The notes beneath the pieces were generated by a model, which made no database searches, was not told the origin of the DNA, and saw only the letters and a program-made list of their open reading frames with translations. A program made the position numbers and the translations under genes. From contig NC_007776.1 in the NCBI RefSeq assembly GCF_000013225.1, forward strand, positions 2,858,501-2,922,500: a DNA stretch of 64,000 nucleotides, read 5' to 3'. The stretch comes from Synechococcus sp. JA-2-3B'a(2-13). GTDB lineage: Bacteria > Cyanobacteriota > Cyanobacteriia > Thermostichales > Thermostichaceae. Positions within the stretch are counted from its first letter, which is position 1, and the number at the start of each line of letters is the position of its first letter. Below, piece by piece: positions 54,838-63,352 of the stretch.

Positions 54838-55947
54838 ATGCCCTACTTGGTTGCCTTTCTGGCTGCTGCCTGTGTGGTTCTGTGGGCAACCCCGGTGGTG
54901 AAGGCGGTCGGGATCCGCAGTGGCCAGTTGGACTTTCCCGACGAGCGCAAGATCCACCGGCAGCCGATGGTACGCCTGGGGGGGGTTTCCATCTTTTTTG
55001 GCAACTTGGTGGCCCTGCTGTTGCTCTGGGGAGCCGGAGCTTTTGGGGGCTTGCGCACCGAGCAGGAGTACGAGATTTGGGGGGTGACAATTGGCGGGGT
55101 TTTGTTTTTCTCAATCGGCCTGGCGGACGACCTGTTTCACCTGTCGCCTTTTTCCCGCTTGTTGATGCAATTCGGCGTGGCTGCTGCCGCTTGGGGAGTA
55201 GGGGTGCGCATTGAGTTCGTCAACCTGCCCGGGAGAGGGATCTGGCCCTTTCCGGTGTGGTTGAGCCTGCTGATTACCTTGCTCTGGCTGGTGGGGATGG
55301 CCAACGCCATCAACTTTATGGATGGGCTGGATGGGCTGGCGGCAGGGGTGTCGGGAATCGCGGCGGTGGTGATGCTGATCGTAACCCTGCTGCTGGATCG
55401 ACCGGCGGCGGCCATGCTGGCGGCGGCTTTGGCGGGAGCTTGCCTAGGCTTTTTGCGCTACAACTTCAACCCAGCGCAGATCTTCATGGGGGATGGGGGG
55501 GCCTATTTTTTGGGCTTTACCCTGGCTGGGATCGGGGTGATCGGGGTGGCCAAGGGGGTGACCACGCTGGCAGTGGCTCTGCCTTTCTTTATCTTGGCGG
55601 TGCCGATCCTGGATATGTCCACCGTAATCCTCAAGCGGCTGGCCAGGGGGAAGTCGCCTTTCCATCCCGACAAAGGCCACTTGCACCACCGCTTGCTCAA
55701 AGCCGGCCTATCCCATCGGCATTCAGTGCTGCTCATCTACGCCATGACCCTCTGGGGGGGATCCCTGGCCTTGGCCTTGGCGGGCTTGCCAGCAGGGGGC
55801 ACCTACCTGGGCGGGGCCTCGCTGGTGTTGGCAGGGGTGGCTTGGGGGGCTTGGCAACGGCAACGAGCTTTGCCCTCGGAGGACAGGCCCGAACAGGAAT
55901 ATGTTGCTCCGCAATGCTGTTGCGACCAGGAATGTAAAGAAGATTGA
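54838..55947 (+). CDS. MraY/WecA/TagO-type glycosyl-phosphate transferase
   Basis: 369 residues, about 11 membrane helices. Diagnostic pieces: DFPDERKIHRQPMVRLGG, IGLADDLFHLSPFSRLL (DD motif), ANAINFMDGLDGLAAGV, FMGDGGAYFLGF and HPDKGHLHHRLL, the last being the basic HxH region of the WecA subgroup. It transfers a HexNAc-phosphate to undecaprenyl phosphate to start a cell-envelope glycan. The last ~14 residues (VAPQCCCDQECKED) come from a repeat B copy, so the tail is an acquired extension. 24 bases after glyA. Confidence 0.88.
   Translation: MPYLVAFLAAACVVLWATPVVKAVGIRSGQLDFPDERKIHRQPMVRLGGVSIFFGNLVALLLLWGAGAFGGLRTEQEYEIWGVTIGGVLFFSIGLADDLFHLSPFSRLLMQFGVAAAAWGVGVRIEFVNLPGRGIWPFPVWLSLLITLLWLVGMANAINFMDGLDGLAAGVSGIAAVVMLIVTLLLDRPAAAMLAAALAGACLGFLRYNFNPAQIFMGDGGAYFLGFTLAGIGVIGVAKGVTTLAVALPFFILAVPILDMSTVILKRLARGKSPFHPDKGHLHHRLLKAGLSHRHSVLLIYAMTLWGGSLALALAGLPAGGTYLGGASLVLAGVAWGAWQRQRALPSEDRPEQEYVAPQCCCDQECKED
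55903..55926 (-). repeat. Dispersed repeat B at the 3' end of the transferase gene
   Basis: Minus strand GTCGCAACAGCA then TTGCGGAGCAAC; in frame it codes for VAPQCCC. Confidence 0.8.
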
Positions 55948-56045
55948 GCTGGGCTTGTTCTCCATCGCTCGCCTGCCTAGACTGGAGGCGCTCTATATTT
56001 GTTGTTTTTTGTTTTGTTGTTTTTTGTTTAGCTCTGTGTTGCCTC

Positions 56046-56612
56046 ATGCGCCCCACACCTGAGTTGGCAGCTCTCCTGCGCCGCACCGCGGATCGTATCC
56101 AATCCCAACACTGGGGCTTCTGGGACTGGGAGTACTGCTGGCGGGACAGCACCCGCTGCAATTGCGGCCTGTTGGTGCGAGAAGCCCTGGGCTGGGATCG
56201 GCAGCAACTCAGCCTGCGCATCCACCGCGGCACCTGGCGATCCATCGCCCAAACCGCCTACCGAACTGTTGCCCTGGCCTTGAGGGATCCCTGGCAACTG
56301 GAGGGGCAGTGCGAGGCCACCGGCCTGCGGCTGGGGTATGTGTTCGAGAAAATGGCAGAGCTGGGGTTCGACCAACCGGAAGACTTTGCCGCCCTGGAGG
56401 AGCTGAGCGATCCCGTAATTCTGGCCCGCCTGGCGGAAAAAGGTGTGGAGCCAGCACAGCGCGACCAGGCGATCCATGTGGCGCTTTACATGCGGGAACT
56501 GGCGGACTGGATTGACGAACAACTGCAGGCGCAGGCTCAGATCAGCCGCTTGAGCCAACCTTTGCCCAAAACACCAGGGATCCTCGTCCAACAGTCGGTG
56601 CACCTTACTTGA
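56046..56612 (+). CDS. Conserved-looking soluble protein, unknown
   Basis: 188 residues from ATG 56046; the upstream frame (34 codons) covers a T-rich tract and is unlikely to be coding. Features: helix-rich, with WGFWDWEYCWRDSTRCNCGLLV (a Cys cluster), LRLGYVFEKMAELGFDQPEDF and a C-terminal VALYMRELADWIDEQL. I do not recognise a family. The T-tract (55998-56026, two units of TTTGTTGTTTTTTG) lies just before the start. Confidence 0.6.
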   Translation: MRPTPELAALLRRTADRIQSQHWGFWDWEYCWRDSTRCNCGLLVREALGWDRQQLSLRIHRGTWRSIAQTAYRTVALALRDPWQLEGQCEATGLRLGYVFEKMAELGFDQPEDFAALEELSDPVILARLAEKGVEPAQRDQAIHVALYMRELADWIDEQLQAQAQISRLSQPLPKTPGILVQQSVHLT

Positions 56613-56617
56613 GGAAC

Positions 56618-57145
56618 TCAGTTGCCTTCCTCTACCATCACCACATGGGCAGGGATCCCAGGGGGAAGAGCCTTGCAGCCGGACAAAAAGGCCAGCTCGA
56701 TTAAGAAGGCAAATCCCCCCACCTCAGCGCCGCTCTGGGCCACCAATTGGGCGGTGGCAGCGGCTGTACCCCCGGTGGCAATGACATCATCCACGATCAA
56801 CACCCGCTCTCCAGGCCGCAGGGCGTGGGCGTGCAGTTGGAGCTGGTCTTGGCCGTATTCCAGGCTGTAAGTCTGGCTGAGCACCGGCGGCGGCAGTTTG
56901 CCTGGCTTGCGAACCGGGACAAAGCCCAAGCCCAGGTGTTGTGCCAAAGCAGCCCCTAAAATGAACCCCCGCGACTCGATGCCGACCACATAATCTAGGG
57001 ATCCCATGCCGGTGGTGCCGGCGGCCAACTGTTCAATAGCCGCCCGGAAGCCTGCCGGATCCTGCAGCAGGGGGGTCATATCCCGAAAGAGGATGCCGGG
57101 TCTGGGAAAATCGGGCACCAAGCGAATGAGGGCTCGCAGATCCAT
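56618..57145 (-). CDS. apt: Adenine phosphoribosyltransferase
   Basis: 175 residues. [20 protein letters not shown] at the start, [14 protein letters not shown], and the PRPP loop [16 protein letters not shown] are diagnostic. Salvages adenine to AMP with PRPP. Convergent with the gene at 56046 (5-base gap). Confidence 0.95.
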   Translation of the reverse strand: MDLRALIRLVPDFPRPGILFRDMTPLLQDPAGFRAAIEQLAAGTTGMGSLDYVVGIESRGFILGAALAQHLGLGFVPVRKPGKLPPPVLSQTYSLEYGQDQLQLHAHALRPGERVLIVDDVIATGGTAAATAQLVAQSGAEVGGFAFLIELAFLSGCKALPPGIPAHVVMVEEGN

Positions 57146-57174
57146 CCTGTTTTCCTCGCTGGCCAGTGGCTTGC

Positions 57175-57199
57175 TGTTCGCGCTATTCGGACGGAGTCC
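57175..57199 (+). repeat. Dispersed repeat A, diverged copy
   Basis: TGTTCGCGCTATT then CGGACGGAGTCC, just upstream of apt. Confidence 0.7.
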
Positions 57200-57355
57200 T
57201 CAAAGGGCACTCCAAGCAACCCATCATACTCGGTTAGCTAATGGGCAGATGGGATCCCTTTTGGTCAGTCGAGCAACGGGGAAGATTTTTTATAATTGGC
57301 AAGGCTAGGGGCCGCGGCTCACCTGGTCACCCATCTGTGAACTCGGAGACTTCTC

Positions 57356-57793
57356 ATGCGTTATTACATGGCCATCGACTCCAATCCCCTAGCCAGTTTG
57401 CCGCTGGCTCTGTTTGGAGTGAGCAGCGAGGCGGCCTATGTCGATCTGCTGCAAGACAAGCTCATTGTGCGGGCGGGCAGCCTGTTCAACGAGACGTTCT
57501 CCTTGAGCGAGTTGGGGCGAGGGGAGCGCTTTCCCTGGCCCTGGTACTACGGGGTGGGCGTGCGCACCGATTTTCAGGGGATCGTTGGCCCGGTCACCAG
57601 CACCCAAGGGGTAATTGCCATTCCACTGGTGCAGGAAAAGCCTCTTTTTATTCCGTTGCTGGGGCCGGTGGGGCTGCAAGTGCCCTGCAAAAAGCTGGTC
57701 TTCAGCCTCAAAGATCCAGACACCTTCCTGGCCAACTTCAATCAGGGTCGCCCAGAGGTGAACGCCGGCCCGAAGAGTGTGGTGATTGAGTAG
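57356..57793 (+). CDS. Conserved-looking soluble protein, unknown
   Basis: 145 residues from ATG 57356. Beta-rich, no signal: YMAIDSNPLASLPLALFGVSS, then GVGVRTDFQGIVGPVTSTQGV and PLFIPLLGPVGLQVPCKKLVF. A TATAAT box lies at 57291-57296 with no good -35. I do not recognise the family. Confidence 0.6.
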   Translation: MRYYMAIDSNPLASLPLALFGVSSEAAYVDLLQDKLIVRAGSLFNETFSLSELGRGERFPWPWYYGVGVRTDFQGIVGPVTSTQGVIAIPLVQEKPLFIPLLGPVGLQVPCKKLVFSLKDPDTFLANFNQGRPEVNAGPKSVVIE

Positions 57794-57838
57794 ATGGGGA
57801 TCCCTGTGAAACCTGAGAGACGGCGGCCTGTCAAGAGC

Positions 57839-59788
57839 CTACAGAGATCCCCCAGGGGTTGGGGTGACAGGCCCAGAAGCAACGCGGCTTATGCGACGCA
57901 AGCCCGGCAAGCCGGCATCCACCACCACCACACTGCCATCCGGTAAGACTGCCAAGCCGGCAGGTTGATCGAACCGGGCCACCGAGGTGGGGCCATCCTG
58001 CCAGCCGGGCTGATTCTGTCCGGCCAAGGTGGAAACTTGTCCCCCAGGCTGAAGACGACGAATGCGATGGTTATCTCGGTCGGCTACCCAGAGGTTGCCT
58101 GCCGCATCGAAGGCCAGCCCCCCCAGGGTTTGAAAACGGGCCTCTGCCAGGGGGCCATCCCGATAGCCTGGCTCTGCCCCGGAGAGGGTGGTCACTCGTC
58201 CGCCAGCAGAGAGCCGGCGCAGGCGATGTCCATCGGCAATCCAGAGGTTCCCCTCCTTATCCACCGCCAGAGCCGTGGGCTGCAGGAGCTGGGCCTGTTC
58301 TGCTGGGCCATCGACGGATCCCGGCTGGCCGGTGCCGGCAACCGTGGTCACTTCACCTGCAGGGGTGATGCGGCGGATGCGGCGATTGGCGCGGTCGGCA
58401 ACGTAGAGGCTGCCATCTGAACCCAAAGCCAGCCCAGATGGCTCCCGGAACTGAGCTCGGTCAAGCCCCCCATCTCGGTATCCGGCTATACAAGTGCCGG
58501 CAAAGGTGCTCACCTGTCGTTGCAGGTTGATATAGCGCAGGCAATGGTTGCCGCTGTCGGCCACCCACAATCCCCCCTTGGGATCCCAGAGCAGCCCCTG
58601 TGGGGAGTCAAACTGAGCTTGATTGGCTGCTCCGTCGCGGCGGCCTGCTTGGCCTGTGCCGGCCCAAACTTCCAATTCCCCCTCTGGAGACAGCCGGAAG
58701 ATGCGGTGCTGGGCTCTATCGGCTAAATAGAAGGCTCCTTCAGGATCCACAGCAATGCCGCTGATTTGCTGCAGGTAGATCCTGGACTCGGTGCCGGTGT
58801 TATCAGGGGCGTTGCCGACAGGATCTGCCGCGGGCGAGGTGCGGCCATCCAGCAAAGTTTCCACCACCCAGGCCGATGCTGCCGGAGCAGTGGGGGTGGG
58901 AGAGGGGCTGGGGGAAGGAGTAGCGGCAGGCCAATCGTAGACCAGAGTGCCCAACCCTTGCCCGGAAGCATCCGCAACAGCAACCCAAACTGAGCCGGAA
59001 AGAGAAGAAGGCGGCATCACCACCAAACGGTCACCGCTGCGGGAGCGAATTTCCCCCCTCAGGATGCGCTCGGGATTGGCTGCTGCAGCAAAGAGAACTG
59101 TTTCCACCCGCTCCAAATTTTCCCCTGAGAGCAGCAACGGCTGGCCGAGAGCGGGAGTTGCCGAGCTACTGTGCAGAAGCGGTACCCCCACCTCAGAGAG
59201 CACCAACATAGAAAGGCGGCGCTGGCGCTCTGTGTCTTGGGGAGGACGATTGACACTGCCAGAACTCCCAGAGCGGGCAGAAAGGGTCAGGGATCCCTTC
59301 CCTTGCGCCAGAGTGGTGGATCCCCGATAGGCGATGGCGCTGAGCTCCGCTTCCCCGGCGGGAGGATTGGTGAAGGTGAAGGTGGCCGGTTGCCCCGGGC
59401 GCAGAGGGGCAGTGGCGGTTTGGCGATAAGTGCCCAGGGTAATGCTCAGGTCGATCCCTTCCACCCCCGGCCAGGTGGGGGTGCGGGCCAGCCAGCGATC
59501 CACCTCTGAGGCCGGTAGCTGGGCCACCAGATCGGATCCCTGTTCCTGAAGCAGCAGAACAATGCGGTTGCTGGGCACCGACAAGCCGGCCTGACGCGCT
59601 TGCTCAAAAGTGAGAGAAAGCGGGGAGAGAGGGAGAGGAGTTGGGGTTGAAACCGGCTGTAGGGCCGCAGGGGGAAGAACGCTGGGAGACAGACTAGAAG
59701 AAGAAAGCTCGCCACAGCCCGAGAGAGCCAGCACCAAGGCACTCAGCGCAGGCCAAGGTAGCGGTGTCAGGGAAGCCCGTCGTGGCAT
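57839..59788 (-). CDS. NHL-repeat lipoprotein
   Basis: 649 residues from ATG 59788. Lipoprotein signal LSALVLALSGC, then a Ser/Pro linker, a ~150-residue region, an IPT/TIG-like segment (PALGQPLLLSGENLERVETVLF), a Pro-Ser linker (ATPSPSPSPTPTAP), and a C-terminal propeller of about five to six NHL units (GIAVDPEGAFYLADRAQHRIFRL; GLALGSDGSLYVADRANRRIRRI; ALAVDKEGNLWIADGHRLRRL; GLAFDAAGNLWVADRDNHRIRRL). Extracytoplasmic, probably a binding scaffold; ligand unknown. The 57,794-57,838 and 59,813-60,110 flanks hold no other clear gene. Confidence 0.85.
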   Translation of the reverse strand: MPRRASLTPLPWPALSALVLALSGCGELSSSSLSPSVLPPAALQPVSTPTPLPLSPLSLTFEQARQAGLSVPSNRIVLLLQEQGSDLVAQLPASEVDRWLARTPTWPGVEGIDLSITLGTYRQTATAPLRPGQPATFTFTNPPAGEAELSAIAYRGSTTLAQGKGSLTLSARSGSSGSVNRPPQDTERQRRLSMLVLSEVGVPLLHSSSATPALGQPLLLSGENLERVETVLFAAAANPERILRGEIRSRSGDRLVVMPPSSLSGSVWVAVADASGQGLGTLVYDWPAATPSPSPSPTPTAPAASAWVVETLLDGRTSPAADPVGNAPDNTGTESRIYLQQISGIAVDPEGAFYLADRAQHRIFRLSPEGELEVWAGTGQAGRRDGAANQAQFDSPQGLLWDPKGGLWVADSGNHCLRYINLQRQVSTFAGTCIAGYRDGGLDRAQFREPSGLALGSDGSLYVADRANRRIRRITPAGEVTTVAGTGQPGSVDGPAEQAQLLQPTALAVDKEGNLWIADGHRLRRLSAGGRVTTLSGAEPGYRDGPLAEARFQTLGGLAFDAAGNLWVADRDNHRIRRLQPGGQVSTLAGQNQPGWQDGPTSVARFDQPAGLAVLPDGSVVVVDAGLPGLRRISRVASGPVTPTPGGSL

Positions 59789-60110
59789 GATGCAGCTCAT
59801 CCCCTCCCACAAACTGGGAAATGGCGGAAACCCAAACCCCCACGCTTACCTTCATCAGCGTACAAACCGGCGAAAATTGCCCAGCACCCTCTCTGCCGCA
59901 GGAGCCACCTCGACCAATGCCTTGGCCCCTGAACCGCATTCCTATTCATGACCAACCATCCTCACCCGCAGGTGAGTCGCACTCCTCACTCCATCTATCC
60001 TTACTCAAATCCCCACCGAAAGACCAGATAGCAGTTTCAGCGGCCAGGAAATCATCCAGGCCATAGCGGTAGCGCTGTAAGTCGATGCTGCCCGCGTTCG
60101 CCCGGTTCGG

Positions 60111-61343
60111 CTATAGAGTGGGGACAGGCCACTCTCGCGGATGAATCAAGTAGACGGTACCCCCGGAGTGCTCCAGCCACAACGACTCTAGCTGTTCGCG
60201 GCGGTAGGTACGGCGAACCTCTTCGTTGGTTTTGGCCGCCGGATCGTGGAGGATGGGATCCCCGTGGCTAAACTGCTCCGCACCGCTGCCGCGAGCAAAC
60301 CCCACCAGCACCGCCAGATGGCCGTTGCTTCTGGGAATTGGCGCCCCTTCCAGTTCTCCCTCACCCCAAGCATAGCTGAGGACCACCGGAACCCCTGCCG
60401 CGATCCAGGCTTCTGCTTGGGCCAAGCTCTCCAGCCGCGCCACCACGCCGGACAAACCCTGCTCTGCAGCATGGGCGACGTTGAAAGCCCAGTTGCCATG
60501 GCCCTGGTAAACCCGGTCATACACACCGGCCACTGCTGCGCGCACCAACACCTCACAGGGACGGGGATCCCGCTTCCAGTAGGCCATCACCATCGCCAAA
60601 GAGGTGGGGCTACACCAGACCTCTCCCCCATCGGGGTACACCATCTGGGAGCACCAAGGCAGATCCAAGATTTTGCCCCAGCGGCTGGGATCCCCAGGGG
60701 ATAGGCGGCTGGGCCTGACCGGCTCGTTGGAAATGGCAACTGCCACCTGATCCACAACGGCAGAACGGCCTGGCTCTTGCGTGAACAGGCGCACCCTGAC
60801 CTGGAAGGCTTCTGCTCCGTTGAGGGTATCCTTGAGCACCAGCAAGTCCGTGTACAGGTTGCCATCCTCATCCCCTTGTCCTTGCACTGAGTGGCTGGCC
60901 AGAGTCAAGGGATCCGCAGCCCATACCCCGCCGTGATACCACTTTGTCCAGCGGTCTGAAAGCTTGGCCCGAATCCACAGTTCCAACCAGGTGCCGGGGG
61001 GCGTGGTGGCATTCCAGGAAGCGATTGCCCCGACCATAGGGAAGCTGGTGGGGACTGCTGGGCTGGTGGCTTCTCCCACCCAGTAGGGGCCAAGGGGATA
61101 GAAAGGGCGCCCCCGATCGCGTAAGCGGTGCGGAGCATTATCGCGTAAGCGGGACGGAGTCCTTAGCGCCACCTCAGGCTCTTCAAGGCTGACTTCTTGC
61201 CGCAAACCCTCTGGATCCAAGACCAATTGCCCTCGGGCGTTCAGGCAGATCCCTTGGGTTGACCAGTCCTGAAACCCCTGAGCTTCTCCCGCCCGCCAGC
61301 GCTGAAACCCGGTGCGATAGGTGAAGTGGGTCTGGGCTTGCAT
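60111..61343 (-). CDS. C39-like cysteine peptidase-family protein
   Basis: 410 residues from ATG 61343 (61355 and 61379 are alternatives, but lie in the flank of a mobile element). The C-terminal half is peptidase C39-like: EVWCSPTSLAMVMAYW with the Cys, NGHLAVLVGFARG with the His, and HDPAA with the acidic or Asn third residue. The N-terminal half is beta-rich (WNATTPPGTWLELWIRAKLSDRWTKWY in parts) and may bind substrate. No signal peptide. Two dispersed repeats sit in frame: one gives LRTPSRLRDNAPHRLRDRG, the other ARGSGAEQ beside the catalytic His block. The frame continues for ~55 codons after the TAG. Confidence 0.7.
   Translation of the reverse strand: MQAQTHFTYRTGFQRWRAGEAQGFQDWSTQGICLNARGQLVLDPEGLRQEVSLEEPEVALRTPSRLRDNAPHRLRDRGRPFYPLGPYWVGEATSPAVPTSFPMVGAIASWNATTPPGTWLELWIRAKLSDRWTKWYHGGVWAADPLTLASHSVQGQGDEDGNLYTDLLVLKDTLNGAEAFQVRVRLFTQEPGRSAVVDQVAVAISNEPVRPSRLSPGDPSRWGKILDLPWCSQMVYPDGGEVWCSPTSLAMVMAYWKRDPRPCEVLVRAAVAGVYDRVYQGHGNWAFNVAHAAEQGLSGVVARLESLAQAEAWIAAGVPVVLSYAWGEGELEGAPIPRSNGHLAVLVGFARGSGAEQFSHGDPILHDPAAKTNEEVRRTYRREQLESLWLEHSGGTVYLIHPREWPVPTL
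60273..60296 (-). repeat. Dispersed repeat B, in frame in the C39-like gene
   Basis: Minus strand GCTCGCGGCAGCGG then TGCGGAGCAG. Confidence 0.65.
61116..61162 (+). repeat. Repeats B and A head to tail, in frame in a gene
   Basis: ATCGCGTAAGCGG-TGCGGAGCATT directly followed by ATCGCGTAAGCGG-GACGGAGTCC. The shared first half shows that A and B are variants of one family. Confidence 0.9.
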
Positions 61344-61655
61344 CGTCAAGAGCATGACTCTAGTCAATAATAAGCTCAACTATACTGAAAATAATGTATA
61401 ATATGTTCAGTACGGATTACTACCAGTTGATCTTTCTGTTTACTTTCGAGTCTGCCAACATGGTAGCCAAAGCAAAGCAGAAAATTGGTAGTAAGACGAC
61501 ACGGAAACTGCGCTTTGGGTATTCTACTCAAAGCTTTGCGGGATACCGCCATTCTGTTTGGACTCCGTCCCGCTAACGCGAATGGAAACAAACAGAATGC
61601 TATCGCTGCATAGTTGAACAGTGATGTTCAGCAGTGTTCAGCGTAAATGTATCAG
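61340..61655 (-). mobile_element. MITE-like element, copy Y
   Basis: Second copy of the element at 2080-2371, in opposite orientation. Reading the minus strand from 61655: ACTGATACATTTACGCTGAAC, hairpin TGAACA-TCAC-TGTTCA, repeat A, AAACAGAATGGCGG then TATCCCGCAAAG, and an AT-rich second half to about 61340. Small open frames inside (for example plus-strand 61460-61576, MVAKAKQKIGSKTTRKL) have no recognised family. It abuts the 5' end of the C39-like gene, so it may carry or have replaced that gene's promoter. Confidence 0.65.
61560..61585 (-). repeat. Dispersed repeat A inside element Y
   Basis: Minus strand CCATTCGCGTTAGC then GGGACGGAGTCC. Confidence 0.85.
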
Positions 61656-61742
61656 TCCTGGAAAAGTTGGAACAGGCTGGGCCAACGCGGGCAACCCCAG
61701 CAAGAGCAGCACAACCCCGCTGACCAGCCCAGGCAGCCCCTG

Positions 61743-61768
61743 CCGTTCGCGTAAGCGGGACGGAGTCC
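61743..61768 (+). repeat. Dispersed repeat A, full copy
   Basis: CCGTTCGCGTAAGC then GGGACGGAGTCC, between element Y and the glycosylase gene. Confidence 0.85.
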
Positions 61769-61809
61769 TTTAGCCACTGCCTTCTGCGAGCATTGTCCGC
61801 CTGCCCCCA

Positions 61810-62397
61810 CTAATAGCGCGACACCGCCGGATGTCCACCAATGTACCAGCGCCAGGGGATCTCGGCTCCTTGGGTGATGCCGATGCGGGTGGTTTGGACG
61901 ATGGACAACTGCGTTTGCCAAGAGGGGGATCCCTCCAGCCAAATGCCTTCCTGGCCGGCTTCCGCCCGCTCTAGCCGCCAGCCGTTGTGGGATCCGTCGA
62001 TGCGCAGGGCTTGACAGAGCAGGCCCGGCCCCGCCGCCGCCCGTGCTGGCTGATTCTGTTTGTTGGCCGGGATCCAGTCTGGCAGGCGATCCAACTGAGC
62101 TGCCCGGATCAGAACCGCCGCCGGGATCCCTTCTGGCTCGGTAACGATATTTAGGCAGTGGTAGAGGCCGTAGATGCGATAGATGTAGAGATGCCCTGGC
62201 GGGCCAAACATGACCTGGTTGCGTTGGGTCTTGCGGCGGTAGGCATGGCAGGCCGGATCCCCAGCCGTGTAGGCCTCCGTCTCTACGATCTGGGCCCGCA
62301 CCTGCAGCCCATCGGCAAATTGCCGCACCAGAACCATGCCCAGCAAGGCAGGTGCCACCAGCGGGGCCGGCTGGCTCAACCACTCCACAGCGTCCAC
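61810..62397 (-). CDS. 3-methyladenine DNA glycosylase (AAG/MPG family)
   Basis: 195 residues. Family pattern [36 protein letters not shown] in parts (catalytic Glu in VETEAY), [22 protein letters not shown] in parts and [13 protein letters not shown]. Removes alkylated purines in base excision repair. Last gene of a minus-strand run thrC-fasciclin-moaD-glycosylase; 17 bases after the MoaD-like gene. Confidence 0.93.
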
Positions 62398-62414
62398 GGC
62401 AGGCTTGGCAGCCC

Positions 62415-62690
62415 TCAGCCCCCAGCAACGGCAGGGACGATGCTCACCTCATCCCCATCTTGCAGAGGGGTGTCACATCCCTTGAGGAAGCGAATGTCTT
62501 CGCTGTTCACATAAAAGTTGACGAAGCGGCGCAATTCCCCCTTCTCATCGCACAGCCGCGCCTTAATCCCCGGACAGCGTTGTTCCAAAGCATCCAACAA
62601 TTCGCGGATGGTGGATCCCTCGCAATTCACCACCCCCTGATCCTGGGTGAGCGCCCGCAGCGTGTTGGGAATCAGCACCTTGACTGCCAT
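62415..62690 (-). CDS. MoaD/ThiS-family sulfur carrier
   Basis: 91 residues: a ubiquitin-like fold with C-terminal GG (SIVPAVAGG), needed for adenylation and thiocarboxylate formation. It has the longer form (about 90) with [11 protein letters not shown] and [14 protein letters not shown], typical of carriers near thrC or cysteine synthase genes in cyanobacteria and actinobacteria (CysO-like). It may supply sulfur for amino acid synthesis or for molybdopterin; moaA is 21 kb away. Inference. Confidence 0.85.
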   Translation of the reverse strand: MAVKVLIPNTLRALTQDQGVVNCEGSTIRELLDALEQRCPGIKARLCDEKGELRRFVNFYVNSEDIRFLKGCDTPLQDGDEVSIVPAVAGG

Positions 62691-62726
62691 AGCCCAATGC
62701 CTCGTCCATTAACCAACATCAAAAAA

Positions 62727-63248
62727 CTAGGGTAGCAGCACCCCATCGATGCCGTGAATCACGCCGTTGGAAACTGGAATATCCGCCAGGTTCACGTTAG
62801 CCCCGTTGACCCGGATGCTGCCATCGGATCCCACCTGCACCTGCAGCGGCAGCCCTGCCAAGGTGGTCAGAGTGGTCGATTGGCCGGGCCGCAGGTCAAA
62901 CGAGGTAATCCGCCCCGGCACCACATGATACGTGAGAATGCGGGTGAGCTGAGCCCGGCTGGCCGGCTGCAACAGCGTCTCCACCGTACCCGGCGGCAGT
63001 TGCCCAAAGGCCACATCGGAAGGGGCAAAGACCGTGAACGGCCCCGGCCCTGCCAACGCCGTATTCAGGCCCGTCGCCCGCAAAGCTGCCGCCAGCGTCG
63101 AGTAGCTGCTGGGCAAAGTTTCCAGCTCAACGGCAATGGTGTTTAGCCCTTGAGGCTGGGCCGCAGGAGCAAAGACAAGCGGGGCCACTACAGCCGCCAA
63201 CGGGATCCAACGGCGAACAAGGCGTTGAACAGAAGGAAAGATAGGCAT
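62727..63248 (-). CDS. Secreted fasciclin-domain protein
   Basis: 173 residues from ATG 63248. Signal peptide WIPLAAVVAPLVFAPAAQPQG, then one FAS1 domain with TVFAPSDVAFGQLP (H1) and LTYHVVPGRI (H2 neighbourhood), ending NGVIHGIDGVLLP. FAS1 proteins mediate adhesion or envelope binding. Lies between thrC and the MoaD-like gene. Confidence 0.9.
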   Translation of the reverse strand: MPIFPSVQRLVRRWIPLAAVVAPLVFAPAAQPQGLNTIAVELETLPSSYSTLAAALRATGLNTALAGPGPFTVFAPSDVAFGQLPPGTVETLLQPASRAQLTRILTYHVVPGRITSFDLRPGQSTTLTTLAGLPLQVQVGSDGSIRVNGANVNLADIPVSNGVIHGIDGVLLP

Positions 63249-63352
63249 TGTGCAAAGCTCCTGAGCCAATAGGTCTACGCCAGGGATCTTAACAGTTCTT
63301 CATTAAGATCCTGTTAAGAGGCAGTGGAGAGGGTCTTCCCTGCAAACCGAGT

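Noticed and set aside
57291-57296. TATAAT before the gene at 57356
   Set aside because: A good -10, but no -35 at 16-18 bases; noted in the gene entry rather than as a promoter.
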